Under the pieces are notes generated by a model. That model did no database searches. It was not told the DNA's origin and saw only the letters and a program-made list of their open reading frames with translations. From assembly GCA_019634695.1 (NCBI GenBank), contig JAHCAW010000013.1, positions 17,013-81,012 on the forward strand: a stretch of DNA of 64,000 nt, written 5' to 3'. This DNA is from Candidatus Sumerlaeia bacterium. Its GTDB lineage: Bacteria > Sumerlaeota > Sumerlaeia > SLMS01 > JAHLLQ01. Each line of letters starts with the position of its first letter. The first letter of the stretch is position 1. Shown piece by piece: positions 27,894 through 37,820 of this stretch. Position numbers and translations under genes: made by a program.

Positions 27894-29594
27894 ATGCAGG
27901 AAAGCCGCCGCCTGATTGCGAAGTTGATCCCTCTCTGGAAGGGGCGCCATGAGAATGCGATCATCATGGAGCCACGGTCAAGACGCGAGAAGCTCGCGAC
28001 GGCATGCTCGGTTGTCGCCCAGACAACTCTTGGCGCAGGCTGGGGCATCTACATGGTCGCCAAGTTGGTATACGGTCCGTGGCCGATAGGCTACCACTTG
28101 ATCTGGATGAACATCCTCAGGCTACAGCTCGGCCTACTCTGCCTTTCTTTCGGCGGTCTGCTGGCGCTTCATCTCTTCTTCGCGATGCGTCGGTGGAGTG
28201 AGCTGCGGTCACGAGAGGAGTTGATCCTGAGTGCAACAACTCTGCATGAGATCACCTTCGGGATCGTCTGGCGCGCGTTCCGTCCCTGCATGCTCCTGCC
28301 GACCATCGCCTCCATCGGCATCTGCATGCAGGCGCTGATCTTGTTCGTGTGGCTTGGCGAGATCGAGATCCCGGCCTGGCTCACCCCGTCGGACATGCTG
28401 GCGATTCGTCTCGCAATGCTCCTGCATGGTCCCGCTTCCTTGGCCGCAGTCGCCATTGTTGCGGGGCTGACAGTCCGCATGTTCTTCCTGACTGCGGGAT
28501 GGTCGGTATCGGGCTTTCTTGGCTGCATCGGCTACGCTGTCGCTCCAGCCGCAGGGCTCTCTATGCTACTGTCGCAGTTTGGCTGGGAGATTCTTAAGGC
28601 GGGGGGCAATCTCTCGTCGGTTTCGCCACTCGACTCGATTCTCACGGTGCTCGTTGCGTCGGCACTTGTTGGAGGAGTGGCCTTGCTTACGTTTGACGAG
28701 ACGATCCGCTGTGTGCGTTTCGCGTCCCTGCGGATGGCGCAACCTGTCACCGAGGAAGCGTGCCGCGTCGCATCCGTGGTCGACGCATGGCGATCCTTGG
28801 CTTCGCATCGCGAGCTTCGGAAATCGCTGGAAGCCAGGTTGGAATCGAATCTTCGGATTTCGAGCCATCTGCGATTCGTCGGGGTATTCCTGCTCTTCTT
28901 TGTCGGACTTTGGTCGTGTGCCATCATTGTCTGTCAGATGTCCCCGGATGCCTGGGGCGACATGCTGAATTGGCAGGCCGAACTGCCGCTGACTCTCACG
29001 ATTCTCTTCTGTGGTGTGTCCTGCCTGTGGGCGGTGCTCCTGACGAATCGGAATCAACGGCGGCTGTTTGGGGGGCGGTTACCTCATGTGTATGGGGATT
29101 CGTTCGAACCGTTCGCCAGAAATCTGATCCCTTCGTTCCTGCTCGCGATGTGCCTGACTATCCTCGCTGTGTGGGGATCGGTCGCATTCCAAACCGATCC
29201 GCTGTTCCAGAAGCAGCCTGGTTTGTTCCACTTCGCCGTCAAGTCCCTGTTGGCGTTGTGTTCGCTCGCTACCTACGGGTATGGGAGCGTTCTGGCCATT
29301 GAGGGTGCACCCGCAGGTTCACGTGTGAGGGCGTTCGTCCTCCATGGGGTCTGCATTCCTGCGCTATTCGCGGCAGCATTGTTCACCCATATCCTCCCCG
29401 TCCCAACTCGATTCTTGAATGCCGGCGCGATTCAGGGTATGATCGTTCCGGGCTTCGTGCTCTACGGGTCGTACCTCGCCTTGCGGGCAGCGACTTGGGT
29501 TCAACGCATCCACGAGCGCGAGGCTCGTGGGTACGCGTGGGGCACCGTCGTGGGCGTTGACATGCCGGATGGGGCTCGGGGTGAAGGTGCCTGA
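27894..29594 (+). CDS. Polytopic membrane protein of unknown function, lower GC than neighbours
   Basis: The 566-residue product is not recognised. About twelve hydrophobic segments can be drawn (for example 44-62, 72-94, 128-152, 167-186, 192-215, 222-235, 248-268, 328-350, 372-392, 418-435, 450-470 and 480-520) with a charged loop around 275-320. There is no ATP, sugar or metal motif. The base composition is visibly lower in G+C than the flanking genes and third positions are less strictly G/C, suggesting later acquisition or weak selection. An in-frame ATG at 27966 gives an alternative start. Topology is compatible with a transporter or ABC-2-like permease, but no partner ATPase is adjacent. 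Confidence 0.7.
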   Translation: MQESRRLIAKLIPLWKGRHENAIIMEPRSRREKLATACSVVAQTTLGAGWGIYMVAKLVYGPWPIGYHLIWMNILRLQLGLLCLSFGGLLALHLFFAMRRWSELRSREELILSATTLHEITFGIVWRAFRPCMLLPTIASIGICMQALILFVWLGEIEIPAWLTPSDMLAIRLAMLLHGPASLAAVAIVAGLTVRMFFLTAGWSVSGFLGCIGYAVAPAAGLSMLLSQFGWEILKAGGNLSSVSPLDSILTVLVASALVGGVALLTFDETIRCVRFASLRMAQPVTEEACRVASVVDAWRSLASHRELRKSLEARLESNLRISSHLRFVGVFLLFFVGLWSCAIIVCQMSPDAWGDMLNWQAELPLTLTILFCGVSCLWAVLLTNRNQRRLFGGRLPHVYGDSFEPFARNLIPSFLLAMCLTILAVWGSVAFQTDPLFQKQPGLFHFAVKSLLALCSLATYGYGSVLAIEGAPAGSRVRAFVLHGVCIPALFAAALFTHILPVPTRFLNAGAIQGMIVPGFVLYGSYLALRAATWVQRIHEREARGYAWGTVVGVDMPDGARGEGA

Positions 29595-29603
29595 CTGGCG
29601 TGC

Positions 29604-31064
29604 TCAGTCGAGTTCCGACAGGTCGGAGTCGATGTCCTCGCGAACGGGCGGGGTGAGTGTCGGGCGGGCCACTTCGCGCGAAGCACGCTCGAGGATCTCG
29701 CGGTAGCGCTCGGCCACGCTCGGGCGTGGGCCCGTCGCCACTGCATCGTCGGAACCCGGCAACGGATCGTCGTCCGCGACCGCCACGCGCGCCGGAGCGC
29801 CCATCGGCGCCGCCTTGCCCGAGGCCGATGCCGCGAATGACAGCGGCGGCGGCTCCGGCGTCGGCACCCCTTCGTTCGTGTAGATGCCCGTGCCGTCGAC
29901 CTGTTCGGGCGGCACGACGTAGTCCGCGGGATAGCCAAAGTCATCCTGGATCTGCGTCCACGGATCCTCGAGGCGTTCCCACGACGAGGCCGGCCGCACG
30001 CCCATCCCCCGGAACTTCAGGTGCAGGTCGTTCGAAGAGTTGGCGTGCTGCACCGCGTTCTCCTCGGTGATGAGCCCGCGCTTGGCCAGCCGGTAGAGGG
30101 CCAGGTCGAAGGACTGCGTGCCGTCGTCATGTTCGAGCGTCAGGTGCTCGCGCAGCCGGTCCGGCTCGCCGCGGACGATCAGGTCCTCCACGCGCGGGCT
30201 GTTCATCAGCACCTCCGCCGCGCACACGCGTCCGCCCTGCCTGCCGCGCAGCAGCCGCTGGCTGATGATCGCCGTCAGGTTGTGCGCGAGCTGGATCAGC
30301 ACGCGGTCGTGCACGTCGATCGGGAAGAAGTTCAGGATGCGCTTGATCGTCTGCACCGTGTTCGTCGAATGCAGCGTCGCGAAGACCAGGTGCCCGGTCT
30401 CGGCCGCGTGCAGTGCGAACCGCACCGTGTCCGAGTCCCGGATCTCGCCGATCGAAATCACGTTCGGTGCCTGCCGCAGCGTGTTGCGCAGCGCCTCCTC
30501 GTAGCTCTTCGTGTCGATCCCCACCTCGCGCTGCGTCACGATCGAGCGCCGGTGCCGGTGGATGAACTCGATCGGGTCCTCGATCGTCACGATATGCCCC
30601 GACAGCAGGTGGTTGCGATAGTCGATCATCGCCGCCATCGTGGTCGACTTGCCGCTGCCGGTCGCTCCCGTCACAAAGACGATGCCGCGGTCCGACAGGG
30701 CCACGTTGCGCAGCACCGGCGGCAGCCCCAGCCGCCGCATCGTCGGGATGTCCTCGACCACCCGCCGCAGCACCATGCCGACCGTTCCGCGCTGCCAAAG
30801 CACGTTCACGCGGAAGCGCATCTTGCCCTTCATCATGTAGGCCAGGTTCAGCTCGCGCTTGACCAGCAGCTCGTCCCACTGCTCGGGGTTCATGATCTTG
30901 CGCGCGAACTCGACCGACTGCCGCGGCGTCAGGCGCAGGCCACCGCTCGCCTTCGGCACGAGCAGTCGGCCATTCAGCGCGATCGCCGGTATCGCCCCCG
31001 CAATCAGGTACAGGTCCGATGCCTCCAGTGCATCGGCCTCCTCCATCAGCTCGAACAGGTCCAT
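29604..31064 (-). CDS. PilU/PilT-type pilus retraction ATPase with acidic C-terminal tail
   Basis: The 486-residue product has the PilT-family N-terminal PAS-like domain and a RecA-like ATPase core: Walker A GATGSGKST (133-141), Asp box IEDPIEFIHR (161-170), Walker B ISIGEIRD (203-210) and His box HLVFATLHST (225-234). IEDPIEFIHRHRRSIVTQREVG-like wording is nearer PilU than PilT. The core ends near residue 370. About 110 further residues rich in Pro, Ala, Glu and Asp follow, which PilT and PilU usually lack. It powers type IV pilus retraction. No other pilus gene is beside it. A GTGGAG ribosome-binding site precedes the ATG. Confidence 0.9.
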   Translation of the reverse strand: MDLFELMEEADALEASDLYLIAGAIPAIALNGRLLVPKASGGLRLTPRQSVEFARKIMNPEQWDELLVKRELNLAYMMKGKMRFRVNVLWQRGTVGMVLRRVVEDIPTMRRLGLPPVLRNVALSDRGIVFVTGATGSGKSTTMAAMIDYRNHLLSGHIVTIEDPIEFIHRHRRSIVTQREVGIDTKSYEEALRNTLRQAPNVISIGEIRDSDTVRFALHAAETGHLVFATLHSTNTVQTIKRILNFFPIDVHDRVLIQLAHNLTAIISQRLLRGRQGGRVCAAEVLMNSPRVEDLIVRGEPDRLREHLTLEHDDGTQSFDLALYRLAKRGLITEENAVQHANSSNDLHLKFRGMGVRPASSWERLEDPWTQIQDDFGYPADYVVPPEQVDGTGIYTNEGVPTPEPPPLSFAASASGKAAPMGAPARVAVADDDPLPGSDDAVATGPRPSVAERYREILERASREVARPTLTPPVREDIDSDLSELD

Positions 31065-31182
31065 GGCTCCACTCGTCTGTCCCGGCCTGGCCTGGCGGGC
31101 GCGTCATGTCGCATGGCATCATCAGACTGGCGGCCGGGCCGGGAGGCAAGCAGTTCCGCGGACAGAATTCGGCGCGGAAAGC

Positions 31183-32271
31183 CTACGGCCGGGCGGGCGC
31201 CGGCCGCTCCAGATGGCGCCGGATCGCCTCCATCGCCACCGGCGTGCCGTTCATCCGGCGCCGGTCGATCCGCGAGCGGTATTCGTCCAGATTTCCGAGA
31301 AACGTCCGCACGTCGTCCGCCGTCACCCGGTTCATGTCCGCCCACCGGCCCGCGCCGCTGTCGGCCAGGTACAGGCAGTTCATCATCTGCTCGTCGTTGT
31401 TCGGCTCGGGCAGCGCGAAGACCGGCTTGCCCAGATACAGCGCCTCGCCGACGAGCTGGTTGCCCGATGTGCACAGCAGCGCCGTGCACGCCGCCAGGTC
31501 GCGTGCAAAGCCGTCCGTGCTCACCGCGCGAAACTCGACCGCGCCCTCGGCGGGCCGCTCGCCCAGCCCGTAGACGCGCACCGGCACGCCGCAGCCCCGC
31601 AGCGCCGCCAGAGTCGCCGACGTGGCGAACTTCTTCAGATAGACCAGTAGGAATCCCTCGTCCGTTGGCTGGGCCGCTTCAATCTCCGGACGCAGCAACA
31701 CGCCCGCGTGCGTCACGCGATTCCGCCAGCGGCGCTTCACCGGCGGAAAGTAGAACTGCGAGATCACGACCTCGCGTTCGTGGCGATGGTACAGCCGCAC
31801 GACCCGGCCCATCAACCAGGCGCGCGCGCGCATCCCCGGAGGCAGGATCGTCAGCCGGTCGGCCACGAGGAAGTGCTGGTGGTTGACGGCGATGTAGGGC
31901 ACGCCGGCACGGCGGGCGGCGCGGGGCAGTGCCGGCTCGAAGTCCACCACCGCCAGATCCGGTCGTAGGCGGTGCAGGTACCGCTCGAGTCGGCTCACCA
32001 GTCGCGGCAACCGCATCGCGTAGCGCACCGCCCCGAGTCCCGTGCCGATCGAGTCCAGATGTCCGTCCGGCGCGTAGGCGAATCGCAGTCCCGGGATGCG
32101 CACCACACGCACCGGCGTGCCGCGATAGGCCGGCGCCAGCAGGTCGAAGGCGTCGCCGGGCGCGAACAGCACAAGGCGGTGGCCTTCGGTGCGCAGCCGC
32201 TCGACCAAGGCCCGCACGCGCGTGGCATGCCCGCGGCCCTCGCCCGACATGCTGAAGCAGATCGTCGCCAT
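31183..32271 (-). CDS. GT-B glycosyltransferase (GT28/MGT-like, TIGR00661-type)
   Basis: The 362-residue product starts with [17 protein letters not shown], the glycine-rich loop of MurG/MGT-type GT-B enzymes, and near residues 275-300 has [21 protein letters not shown], the position where these enzymes hold the nucleotide-sugar diphosphate. This pattern matches the MJ1255/VC2487-type family of putative glycosyltransferases. It begins 23 nt after the stop of the symporter gene and is likely co-transcribed with it. Donor and acceptor are unknown; a role in glycolipid or capsule synthesis is an inference from the family. Confidence 0.82.
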   Translation of the reverse strand: MATICFSMSGEGRGHATRVRALVERLRTEGHRLVLFAPGDAFDLLAPAYRGTPVRVVRIPGLRFAYAPDGHLDSIGTGLGAVRYAMRLPRLVSRLERYLHRLRPDLAVVDFEPALPRAARRAGVPYIAVNHQHFLVADRLTILPPGMRARAWLMGRVVRLYHRHEREVVISQFYFPPVKRRWRNRVTHAGVLLRPEIEAAQPTDEGFLLVYLKKFATSATLAALRGCGVPVRVYGLGERPAEGAVEFRAVSTDGFARDLAACTALLCTSGNQLVGEALYLGKPVFALPEPNNDEQMMNCLYLADSGAGRWADMNRVTADDVRTFLGNLDEYRSRIDRRRMNGTPVAMEAIRRHLERPAPARP

Positions 32272-32294
32272 CGCCGGGTCCGTGTTGGCTGCGG

Positions 32295-33986
32295 CTACTC
32301 CGTCTCGGATGCCTCGGCCTTGTCGATTCCGCGATCCATGGACGCAGGATAGAACGGACGCAGCGCATAGAGCACCGTCAGGCAGACCGTCATGCCGATC
32401 AGAGGATGCCATGGCCATGTGATCCGTGGCCACAGGGGTGCGCTTGTGACGCCGGGGATCAGGCTCGGGTTCCACGTCAGGTTGAGCACCAGCATGAACA
32501 GCAGCGACACCACCAGCCCCGCAATCACCGGGGTCTCGTGGCCGCGCTTGTGCACCAGTCCGTAGATGAAGATGCCCAGAATGCCGCCGCCCGTCAGCGC
32601 CGCCAGCGTGAATGCCAGGTCGATCACGTTCTGTCCGCCGCGGCTTGCCGCGATGGCCACCGCGCCCAGCACCAACCCGGACGCCCCGGTCATGACGCGC
32701 GACAGTGTCATCTCCGCCCGCACCGACGCCAAAGCCCCTCGCAGGGGGCGATAGATGTCCATGGTCACCATGCTGCCCATCGCCGACAGGGCCGACGAGA
32801 CGCTCGACATCGCCGCCGCCAGCAGCGCCGAAATCAGGAACCCTTTCAGCACCGGCGGAATCTGCGTCACCATGAACACCGGGAACACATAGTCCGACTT
32901 CGCCACCCCGGGCGTCCGCGGGTCCCAGGGCGCCAGGCCGAAGTCGAAGCCGTTCAGCTTGTAGAACGCGAACAGGACCACGCCGATCAGCAGGAACAGC
33001 AGGAACTGCGGCGCGATCAGCACCGCGCTCAGCAGCATCGCCTTCCGGCTGTCTGTCACGCCCTTGCATCCCAGCAGGCGCTGCACGTTGAGCTGGTCGA
33101 ACCCGAACGCCAGCACGATGCCGAGCGTTCCCGGGATCAGGCCCATGAACAGGTTGAACGGCCCGCAGAACAGATCCTGCACGCGGGCACCGAACGTCTC
33201 GCCCTCGAGCCCGAGCCGGAACCACTCGAGCTTGTCGCGCCCGACCTCCACCACCGCGCTCCAACCTTCCGCGCCCGAGGGCGCTGCCAACTCCCCGCGC
33301 AGCAGGCTCGGCACGTAGAACAGCACAAACAGCGCGCCCGAAATGTAGATGAAGTACTGGATCATCTCCGTCCAGGCAACCGCCTTGATGCCGCCGACCG
33401 CCGTGTAGACCAGCGACACCAGCACAATCAGCAGGATCCCGTGCAGGATCGTGAACCACGGGAAGATCGTGCACCCCACCGCCCACAGCGGAATCGCGGT
33501 CACGTACACCCGCACACCCGCTCCCAGCGAGATGCCGATCAACTGGAACGCCGACCCCACGATCCGCGCCCGGGGACCGAACGCCCGCTTCAGCAACTGG
33601 TAAGGCGTGTAGACCTCACCCTGAAAGTACAACGGGATGATGCGCCACGCGATGATCACGCGGCCCAGCACGTATCCCGACATCAGCATCATCCAGAACA
33701 GGTTGCCGCCCGTGACGGAGTAGCCCGTCGCCTCGTCGTACTTGAGCGCCCCGAAGGCCGCCGCCGGGATCCCGATGAACGTCAGCGCGCTCGTCTCCGT
33801 CGCCACGATCGACAGGCCCACCACCCACCACGGCAGGTTTCGACCGGCCAGGAAGTAGTCGCGCTGGGACTTCTGTCCCAGATGGGCCCAGAACCCGACA
33901 CCCGTGACCAGCAACAGGTAGAAAAGAACCACCAGCGCATCGGCGATGCCGAACGTTGCCACAGGGGCCGCCACCAGATGTGTCAT
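32295..33986 (-). CDS. Sodium:solute symporter (SSS family)
   Basis: The ATG at 33986 is preceded by GAGAGAG and gives a 563-residue, thirteen- to fourteen-helix product. Typical SSS wording is present: [21 protein letters not shown] near residue 40-60, [23 protein letters not shown] (helix 6 region) and [21 protein letters not shown], which corresponds to the Na2-site helix with its Ser pair. The family moves sugars, amino acids, vitamins or sialic acid with sodium. The substrate cannot be read, but co-transcription with a glycosyltransferase favours a sugar or similar compound. About 120 bp separate it from the upstream membrane protein gene on the same strand. Confidence 0.9.
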   Translation of the reverse strand: MTHLVAAPVATFGIADALVVLFYLLLVTGVGFWAHLGQKSQRDYFLAGRNLPWWVVGLSIVATETSALTFIGIPAAAFGALKYDEATGYSVTGGNLFWMMLMSGYVLGRVIIAWRIIPLYFQGEVYTPYQLLKRAFGPRARIVGSAFQLIGISLGAGVRVYVTAIPLWAVGCTIFPWFTILHGILLIVLVSLVYTAVGGIKAVAWTEMIQYFIYISGALFVLFYVPSLLRGELAAPSGAEGWSAVVEVGRDKLEWFRLGLEGETFGARVQDLFCGPFNLFMGLIPGTLGIVLAFGFDQLNVQRLLGCKGVTDSRKAMLLSAVLIAPQFLLFLLIGVVLFAFYKLNGFDFGLAPWDPRTPGVAKSDYVFPVFMVTQIPPVLKGFLISALLAAAMSSVSSALSAMGSMVTMDIYRPLRGALASVRAEMTLSRVMTGASGLVLGAVAIAASRGGQNVIDLAFTLAALTGGGILGIFIYGLVHKRGHETPVIAGLVVSLLFMLVLNLTWNPSLIPGVTSAPLWPRITWPWHPLIGMTVCLTVLYALRPFYPASMDRGIDKAEASETE

Positions 33987-34103
33987 GTCTTTGCTCTCTC
34001 GCGGTTCGCGACCGGCAGCACACCCGACGCGATGTGAACTTCGTCGTCTTAGAAGCCCCCGCCCCGCATGGCGCAAGTGCAGAGAACCCGCCGTCGGCTC
34101 CCC

Positions 34104-34832
34104 TCAGAACACGCACACCAGCCCCAAGATCGCCAGCACCACCGCCACCACCATGTAGATGCCCACTGCCATCTCTGCCCCGTAGGCATCGTCGGCCTCA
34201 GGGCCAAACCGGTCCAGCCGGCCACCCGCCCCATGCGCCGAAGGCTCCATCGCCAGCGGCATGGCCATCCCCCACAGCACTGCCAGCAGCGACAGCCCCA
34301 GCCCCGGCAGCACCTGGCTTCCCCACTCGTACGGCGTCAGCATCCGGCCGTCCAGCAGCCCCCCGGCATACTCCACCCCCACCCGTCCCAGCGGACCCGC
34401 CGCTATGACCACAAGGAAGAACCGATTCCGCACCGTGTCCGATATCGCCCCGTCCAGACGCAGCGCCCCCACCGCGAAGCCCACTCCCATCCAGAACCCG
34501 TAGTATCCCCAGATAACCGCCGCGGCCCGGGCGCTCGCCTGCCACCCCGGGGACCCCTGCGCGCGCATCCACTCCAGCCACGCCCCCCCGGAAATCAGTC
34601 CCTCGTCGCGCCAGCCCAATACCCCCAGGAACGCCCCGAGCCCCCCCAGCGCCATCACCCCCAGCACCACCGCCCAAACCAGTGGCCCCATCACAGGCCG
34701 CCCCATCGTGCGCCGCGGCGACGTCTCCGGCTCCACGGCCACCGACCGCGCCGCCCGCCGCCGCGCAAACGATTCCGCCAGCCGTTGCCGCGCCGACATC
34801 TTTCGGTTTGTGCGCCCCGGCTGCTCGGGCAT
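34104..34832 (-). CDS. Small multi-pass membrane protein, unknown
   Basis: The 242-residue product begins with an arginine-rich cytoplasmic stretch (about 1-40) and then has five to six hydrophobic segments (near 46-68, 95-112, 130-150, 165-185 and 215-240). No known motif was recognised. I use the ATG at 34832, although GGGAGG there is only 2 nt away; an ATG at 34799 (11 codons in) is an alternative. The gene is divergent from the LeuA-like gene with a 99-bp spacer and is followed on the same strand by the symporter gene. Confidence 0.6.
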   Translation of the reverse strand: MPEQPGRTNRKMSARQRLAESFARRRAARSVAVEPETSPRRTMGRPVMGPLVWAVVLGVMALGGLGAFLGVLGWRDEGLISGGAWLEWMRAQGSPGWQASARAAAVIWGYYGFWMGVGFAVGALRLDGAISDTVRNRFFLVVIAAGPLGRVGVEYAGGLLDGRMLTPYEWGSQVLPGLGLSLLAVLWGMAMPLAMEPSAHGAGGRLDRFGPEADDAYGAEMAVGIYMVVAVVLAILGLVCVF

Positions 34833-34931
34833 AACCTCCCACCCCCATCGAGGGAGAAGAGCGGGCCGGCGCGCCCCCACACCGCGCGCCCGAACGACCG
34901 CCCGCCGCTGCACCACCGGACATCCACCACC

Positions 34932-36554
34932 ATGGCCGCGAAGACAACCGCGAAAAAGACACGACCAGCCGCCGAGGGCACCAGCCCCCGTCCCGCCGCC
35001 CGGCTCGACATCATGGACACCACCCTGCGCGACGGCGAGCAGACCGACGGCGTCTCCTTTCCCGGCCGCGAGAAGCTCCTGCTCGCCCAGCGCCTGCTCG
35101 GCCGCGTCAAGGTCGACCGAATCGAGGTCGCCTCCTGCCGCGTCAGCCCCGGCGAGCAGAAGTCCCTGGCCGAAATCATGGCATGGGCCGAGTCCAAGGG
35201 CTTCGCCGATCGCGTCGAGGTCCTCAGCTTCGTCGACCGCAACGAGTCGGTCGATTGGCTGCGCAAGGCCGGATGCCGCCGGATGAACCTGCTCAGCAAG
35301 GGCTCGCGCCGCCACTGCGAGGGCCAGCTCCGCAAGACCCCCGCCGAGCACCGTGCCGACATCGAAGCCACCCTTGAGTACGCCGGGCGCAAAGGCGTCA
35401 CCACCAACATCTACCTCGAAGACTGGTCCAACGGCATGCTCCACTCGCCCGACTACGTCTTCGAAATGCTCGACCACTACGCCACTTGGCCCTTCGAGCG
35501 CATCCTGCTGCCCGACACGCTCGGCATTCTCAACCCCGCGCAGGTCACCGACTTCGTCACCCAGATCCTGCGCCGCTATCCCAACACGCTCTTCGAGTTC
35601 CACGGCCACAACGACTACGGCCTCGGGCCGGCCAACACGCTGGCCGCCGCCATGGCCGGCGTCCACGGCATCCACTGCACCGTCAACGGCCTGGGCGAAC
35701 GCGCCGGCAACGCCTCGCTCGAGGAGGTAGTCGCCTCCGTGCGCGACCACACCAAGCGCGTCGTCCGCGTCGAGGAAAAGGAACTCAACCCCGTCAGCCG
35801 CCTCGTCGAGGTCTTCAGCGGCAAGCGCATGGCCGACAACAAGCCCATCGTCGGCCGCAACGTCTTCACCCAGACCGCCGGCATCCACGCCGACGGCGAC
35901 AAGAAGGGCCGCCTCTACGAGAGCCTCCTGTCGCCCGAGCGCTTTGGCCGCGACCGCGTCTACGCCCTCGGCAAGCTCTCCGGCCGCAGCAATCTGGACT
36001 TCAACCTCGACGCCCTCGGCATGCAGCTCACCAAGGAGCAACGCGCTGCCGTCCTCAAGCGCGTCGTCGAACTCGGCGACCTCAAGCACGCGGTCACCGC
36101 CGAGGACCTCCCCTTCATCGTCGCCGACGTCCTCAAGGCCCCCCAGGAGGAGTCCTTCGTCCTCAAGAACCTCGTCGTCACCTCAGCCCTCGGCGTCTCC
36201 GCCACCGCCACCATCCGCGTCGGCTTCCGCGGCACCGACTACGAAGCCGTCGGCACCGGCACCGGTGGCTTCGATGCCTTCATGACGGCGGTCCGCTCCA
36301 TTGCTCCCGCGATGAAACTCGAGCTCCCGCGCCTGGCAGACTACGAAGTCCACATCCCGCCCGGCGGCAAGAGCGACGCCCTCGTCCAGACGACCATCAC
36401 CTGGGACAACGGCCTGCGCACCAAGGCCGTCCACAGCGACCAGGTCATGGCCGCCATCGAGGCCACCGAACGCATGATCAACCTCGTCGCCCAGGGCGTC
36501 GTCGCCGGCAGCACCACCCGGCGCAAGAGCACCCGCAGCGCCGACAAAGACTGA
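34932..36554 (+). CDS. 2-isopropylmalate/citramalate synthase family enzyme
   Basis: The 540-residue product condenses acetyl-CoA with a 2-oxo acid, as judged by the HMGL-like barrel: DTTLRDGEQTDGVSF near residues 28-42, HGHNDYGLGPANTLAA for metal and substrate, and NGLGERAGNASLEEV. The C-terminal third has LeuA/CimA-type regulatory domain features (VSATATIRVGFRGTDYEAVGTG), so feedback control by an amino acid is likely. It resembles the divergent LeuA2-like group; isopropylmalate, citramalate and homocitrate synthase activities cannot be separated by eye. The first 25 residues form a Lys/Ala/Pro-rich tail (MAAKTTAKKTRPAAEG). The epimerase gene follows after 27 nt, so the two may form an operon. 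Confidence 0.85.
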   Translation: MAAKTTAKKTRPAAEGTSPRPAARLDIMDTTLRDGEQTDGVSFPGREKLLLAQRLLGRVKVDRIEVASCRVSPGEQKSLAEIMAWAESKGFADRVEVLSFVDRNESVDWLRKAGCRRMNLLSKGSRRHCEGQLRKTPAEHRADIEATLEYAGRKGVTTNIYLEDWSNGMLHSPDYVFEMLDHYATWPFERILLPDTLGILNPAQVTDFVTQILRRYPNTLFEFHGHNDYGLGPANTLAAAMAGVHGIHCTVNGLGERAGNASLEEVVASVRDHTKRVVRVEEKELNPVSRLVEVFSGKRMADNKPIVGRNVFTQTAGIHADGDKKGRLYESLLSPERFGRDRVYALGKLSGRSNLDFNLDALGMQLTKEQRAAVLKRVVELGDLKHAVTAEDLPFIVADVLKAPQEESFVLKNLVVTSALGVSATATIRVGFRGTDYEAVGTGTGGFDAFMTAVRSIAPAMKLELPRLADYEVHIPPGGKSDALVQTTITWDNGLRTKAVHSDQVMAAIEATERMINLVAQGVVAGSTTRRKSTRSADKD

Positions 36555-36581
36555 CACCACCATACGCCCTCGAGACAAACC

Positions 36582-37760
36582 ATGCCCGCCGACATTCAGC
36601 GCCTGAGCCTTCTGCGCGACCGCATCCATCGCGAGCTCTACGACAGCGTCCTGCCCTTCTGGCTGCGCCACGCGCCCGACCGCCAGTGGGGCGGCACGTT
36701 CAACTGCCTCGACCGCGACGGCCGCGTCTGGGACACCACCAAGCACATGTGGCTCCAGGGGCGCCTCGTCTGGATGCTTTCGAAGCTCTACAACACAACG
36801 GCGCCCGACCCCGAAGTGCTCGACGTCGCACGTCTCGGTGCCGAGTTCCTCCACAAGAAGGCCCGCCGCGCCGACAACCGCGTCTACTTCAGCCTCACCC
36901 GCGAAGGCCTCCCCAAGAGCCTGCAGCGCAAGATGTACTCGGAGTGCTTCTACGCCATGGCCATGGCCGAGTACGCCCGCGCCATCGCCGACGAGCGCCT
37001 GCGCTTCGAAGCCCGCCACATGTTCGAGGCCTGCGTGGCCTACTCCAAGGATCCCTCCCTCGTCGGCCGGCACGTCTATCCGCACCTGCCCCCCGTCGAG
37101 GCGCTCGCCCCGCCCATGATTCTCCTCAACATGATCGAGGAAATCCACGACCCGGGCGAGACCACCTACGACATGATCGCCGTCGAATGCGTCGAGCGCA
37201 TCATGCTCCACGTCCGGTCGGATCTCCAGGTCGTCCTCGAACACGTCGCTCCGGACGGCTCGCTCGTCGACTCGCCCGAAGGCCGCATCCTCAACCCCGG
37301 CCACGCCATCGAGTGCGCCTGGTTCCTGATCGAATGGGGCCGCCGCAAGAACGACAAGGAAGCGATTCGCGCCGCCCTGCGCATGATCGACTGGTCCTTC
37401 GACCGCGGCTGGGACACCGAGTTCGGCGGACTCTACTACTTCCTCGACCTCGAAGGCCACTCGCCCCCGGCCCTCGAATGGAACATGAAGCTCTGGTGGC
37501 CGCACTGCGAAGCCATGGTCGCCTTCCTCATGGCCTTCCGCGAAACCGGCGACGAGCGCTACTGGGACCGCTTCGAACAGGTCACCGACTGGACCTTCGA
37601 GCACTTCTCCGATCCCGAGTTCGGCGAGTGGTTCGGCTACCTCGACCGCCGCGGCGAACGCACACACTCCTACAAGGGCGCCTCCTACAAGGGCTGCTTC
37701 CACGTCCCCAGGGCGCTCTATCTGTGCGACAATATCCTCGGGGAAATGCTCAAGGGTTGA
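36582..37760 (+). CDS. AGE-family sugar 2-epimerase (N-acylglucosamine or cellobiose 2-epimerase type)
   Basis: The 392-residue product fits the (alpha/alpha)6 barrel of the AGE superfamily in length and pattern. Conserved segments include WGGTFNCLDRDGRVWDTTKHMWLQGR near 35-60, NPGHAIECAWFLIEWG near 238-253 with the catalytic His, WWPHCEAMVAFL and KGCFHVPRAL. Members interconvert GlcNAc/ManNAc, glucose/mannose or cellobiose epimers by His-assisted proton transfer. It is cytoplasmic, with no signal peptide. It follows the LeuA-like gene closely and is followed by a 10-bp-stem hairpin that may end the transcript. Confidence 0.88.
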   Translation: MPADIQRLSLLRDRIHRELYDSVLPFWLRHAPDRQWGGTFNCLDRDGRVWDTTKHMWLQGRLVWMLSKLYNTTAPDPEVLDVARLGAEFLHKKARRADNRVYFSLTREGLPKSLQRKMYSECFYAMAMAEYARAIADERLRFEARHMFEACVAYSKDPSLVGRHVYPHLPPVEALAPPMILLNMIEEIHDPGETTYDMIAVECVERIMLHVRSDLQVVLEHVAPDGSLVDSPEGRILNPGHAIECAWFLIEWGRRKNDKEAIRAALRMIDWSFDRGWDTEFGGLYYFLDLEGHSPPALEWNMKLWWPHCEAMVAFLMAFRETGDERYWDRFEQVTDWTFEHFSDPEFGEWFGYLDRRGERTHSYKGASYKGCFHVPRALYLCDNILGEMLKG

Positions 37761-37768
37761 GCGAAACT

Positions 37769-37806
37769 GCGTCGGACAAGTCAGCCAGATCCGACCTGTC
37801 CGACGC
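37769..37806. terminator. 10-bp inverted repeat after the epimerase gene
   Basis: GCGTCGGACA (37769-37778) and TGTCCGACGC (37797-37806) pair perfectly around an 18-nt loop that itself contains GTC/GAC. It begins 9 nt after the epimerase stop and can end that transcript. The GTCGGACA/TCCGAC wording repeats with roughly 9-10 nt spacing, like the short GTC-CGAC repeats seen in some bacterial intergenic regions. Confidence 0.5.
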
Positions 37807-37820
37807 GTGCTTGCCGCAAC

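Noticed and set aside
30127..31149. Alternative minus-strand frame over pilU
   Set aside because: It is Gly/Ala/Arg-rich with no motif, while the chosen frame has all PilT-family motifs.
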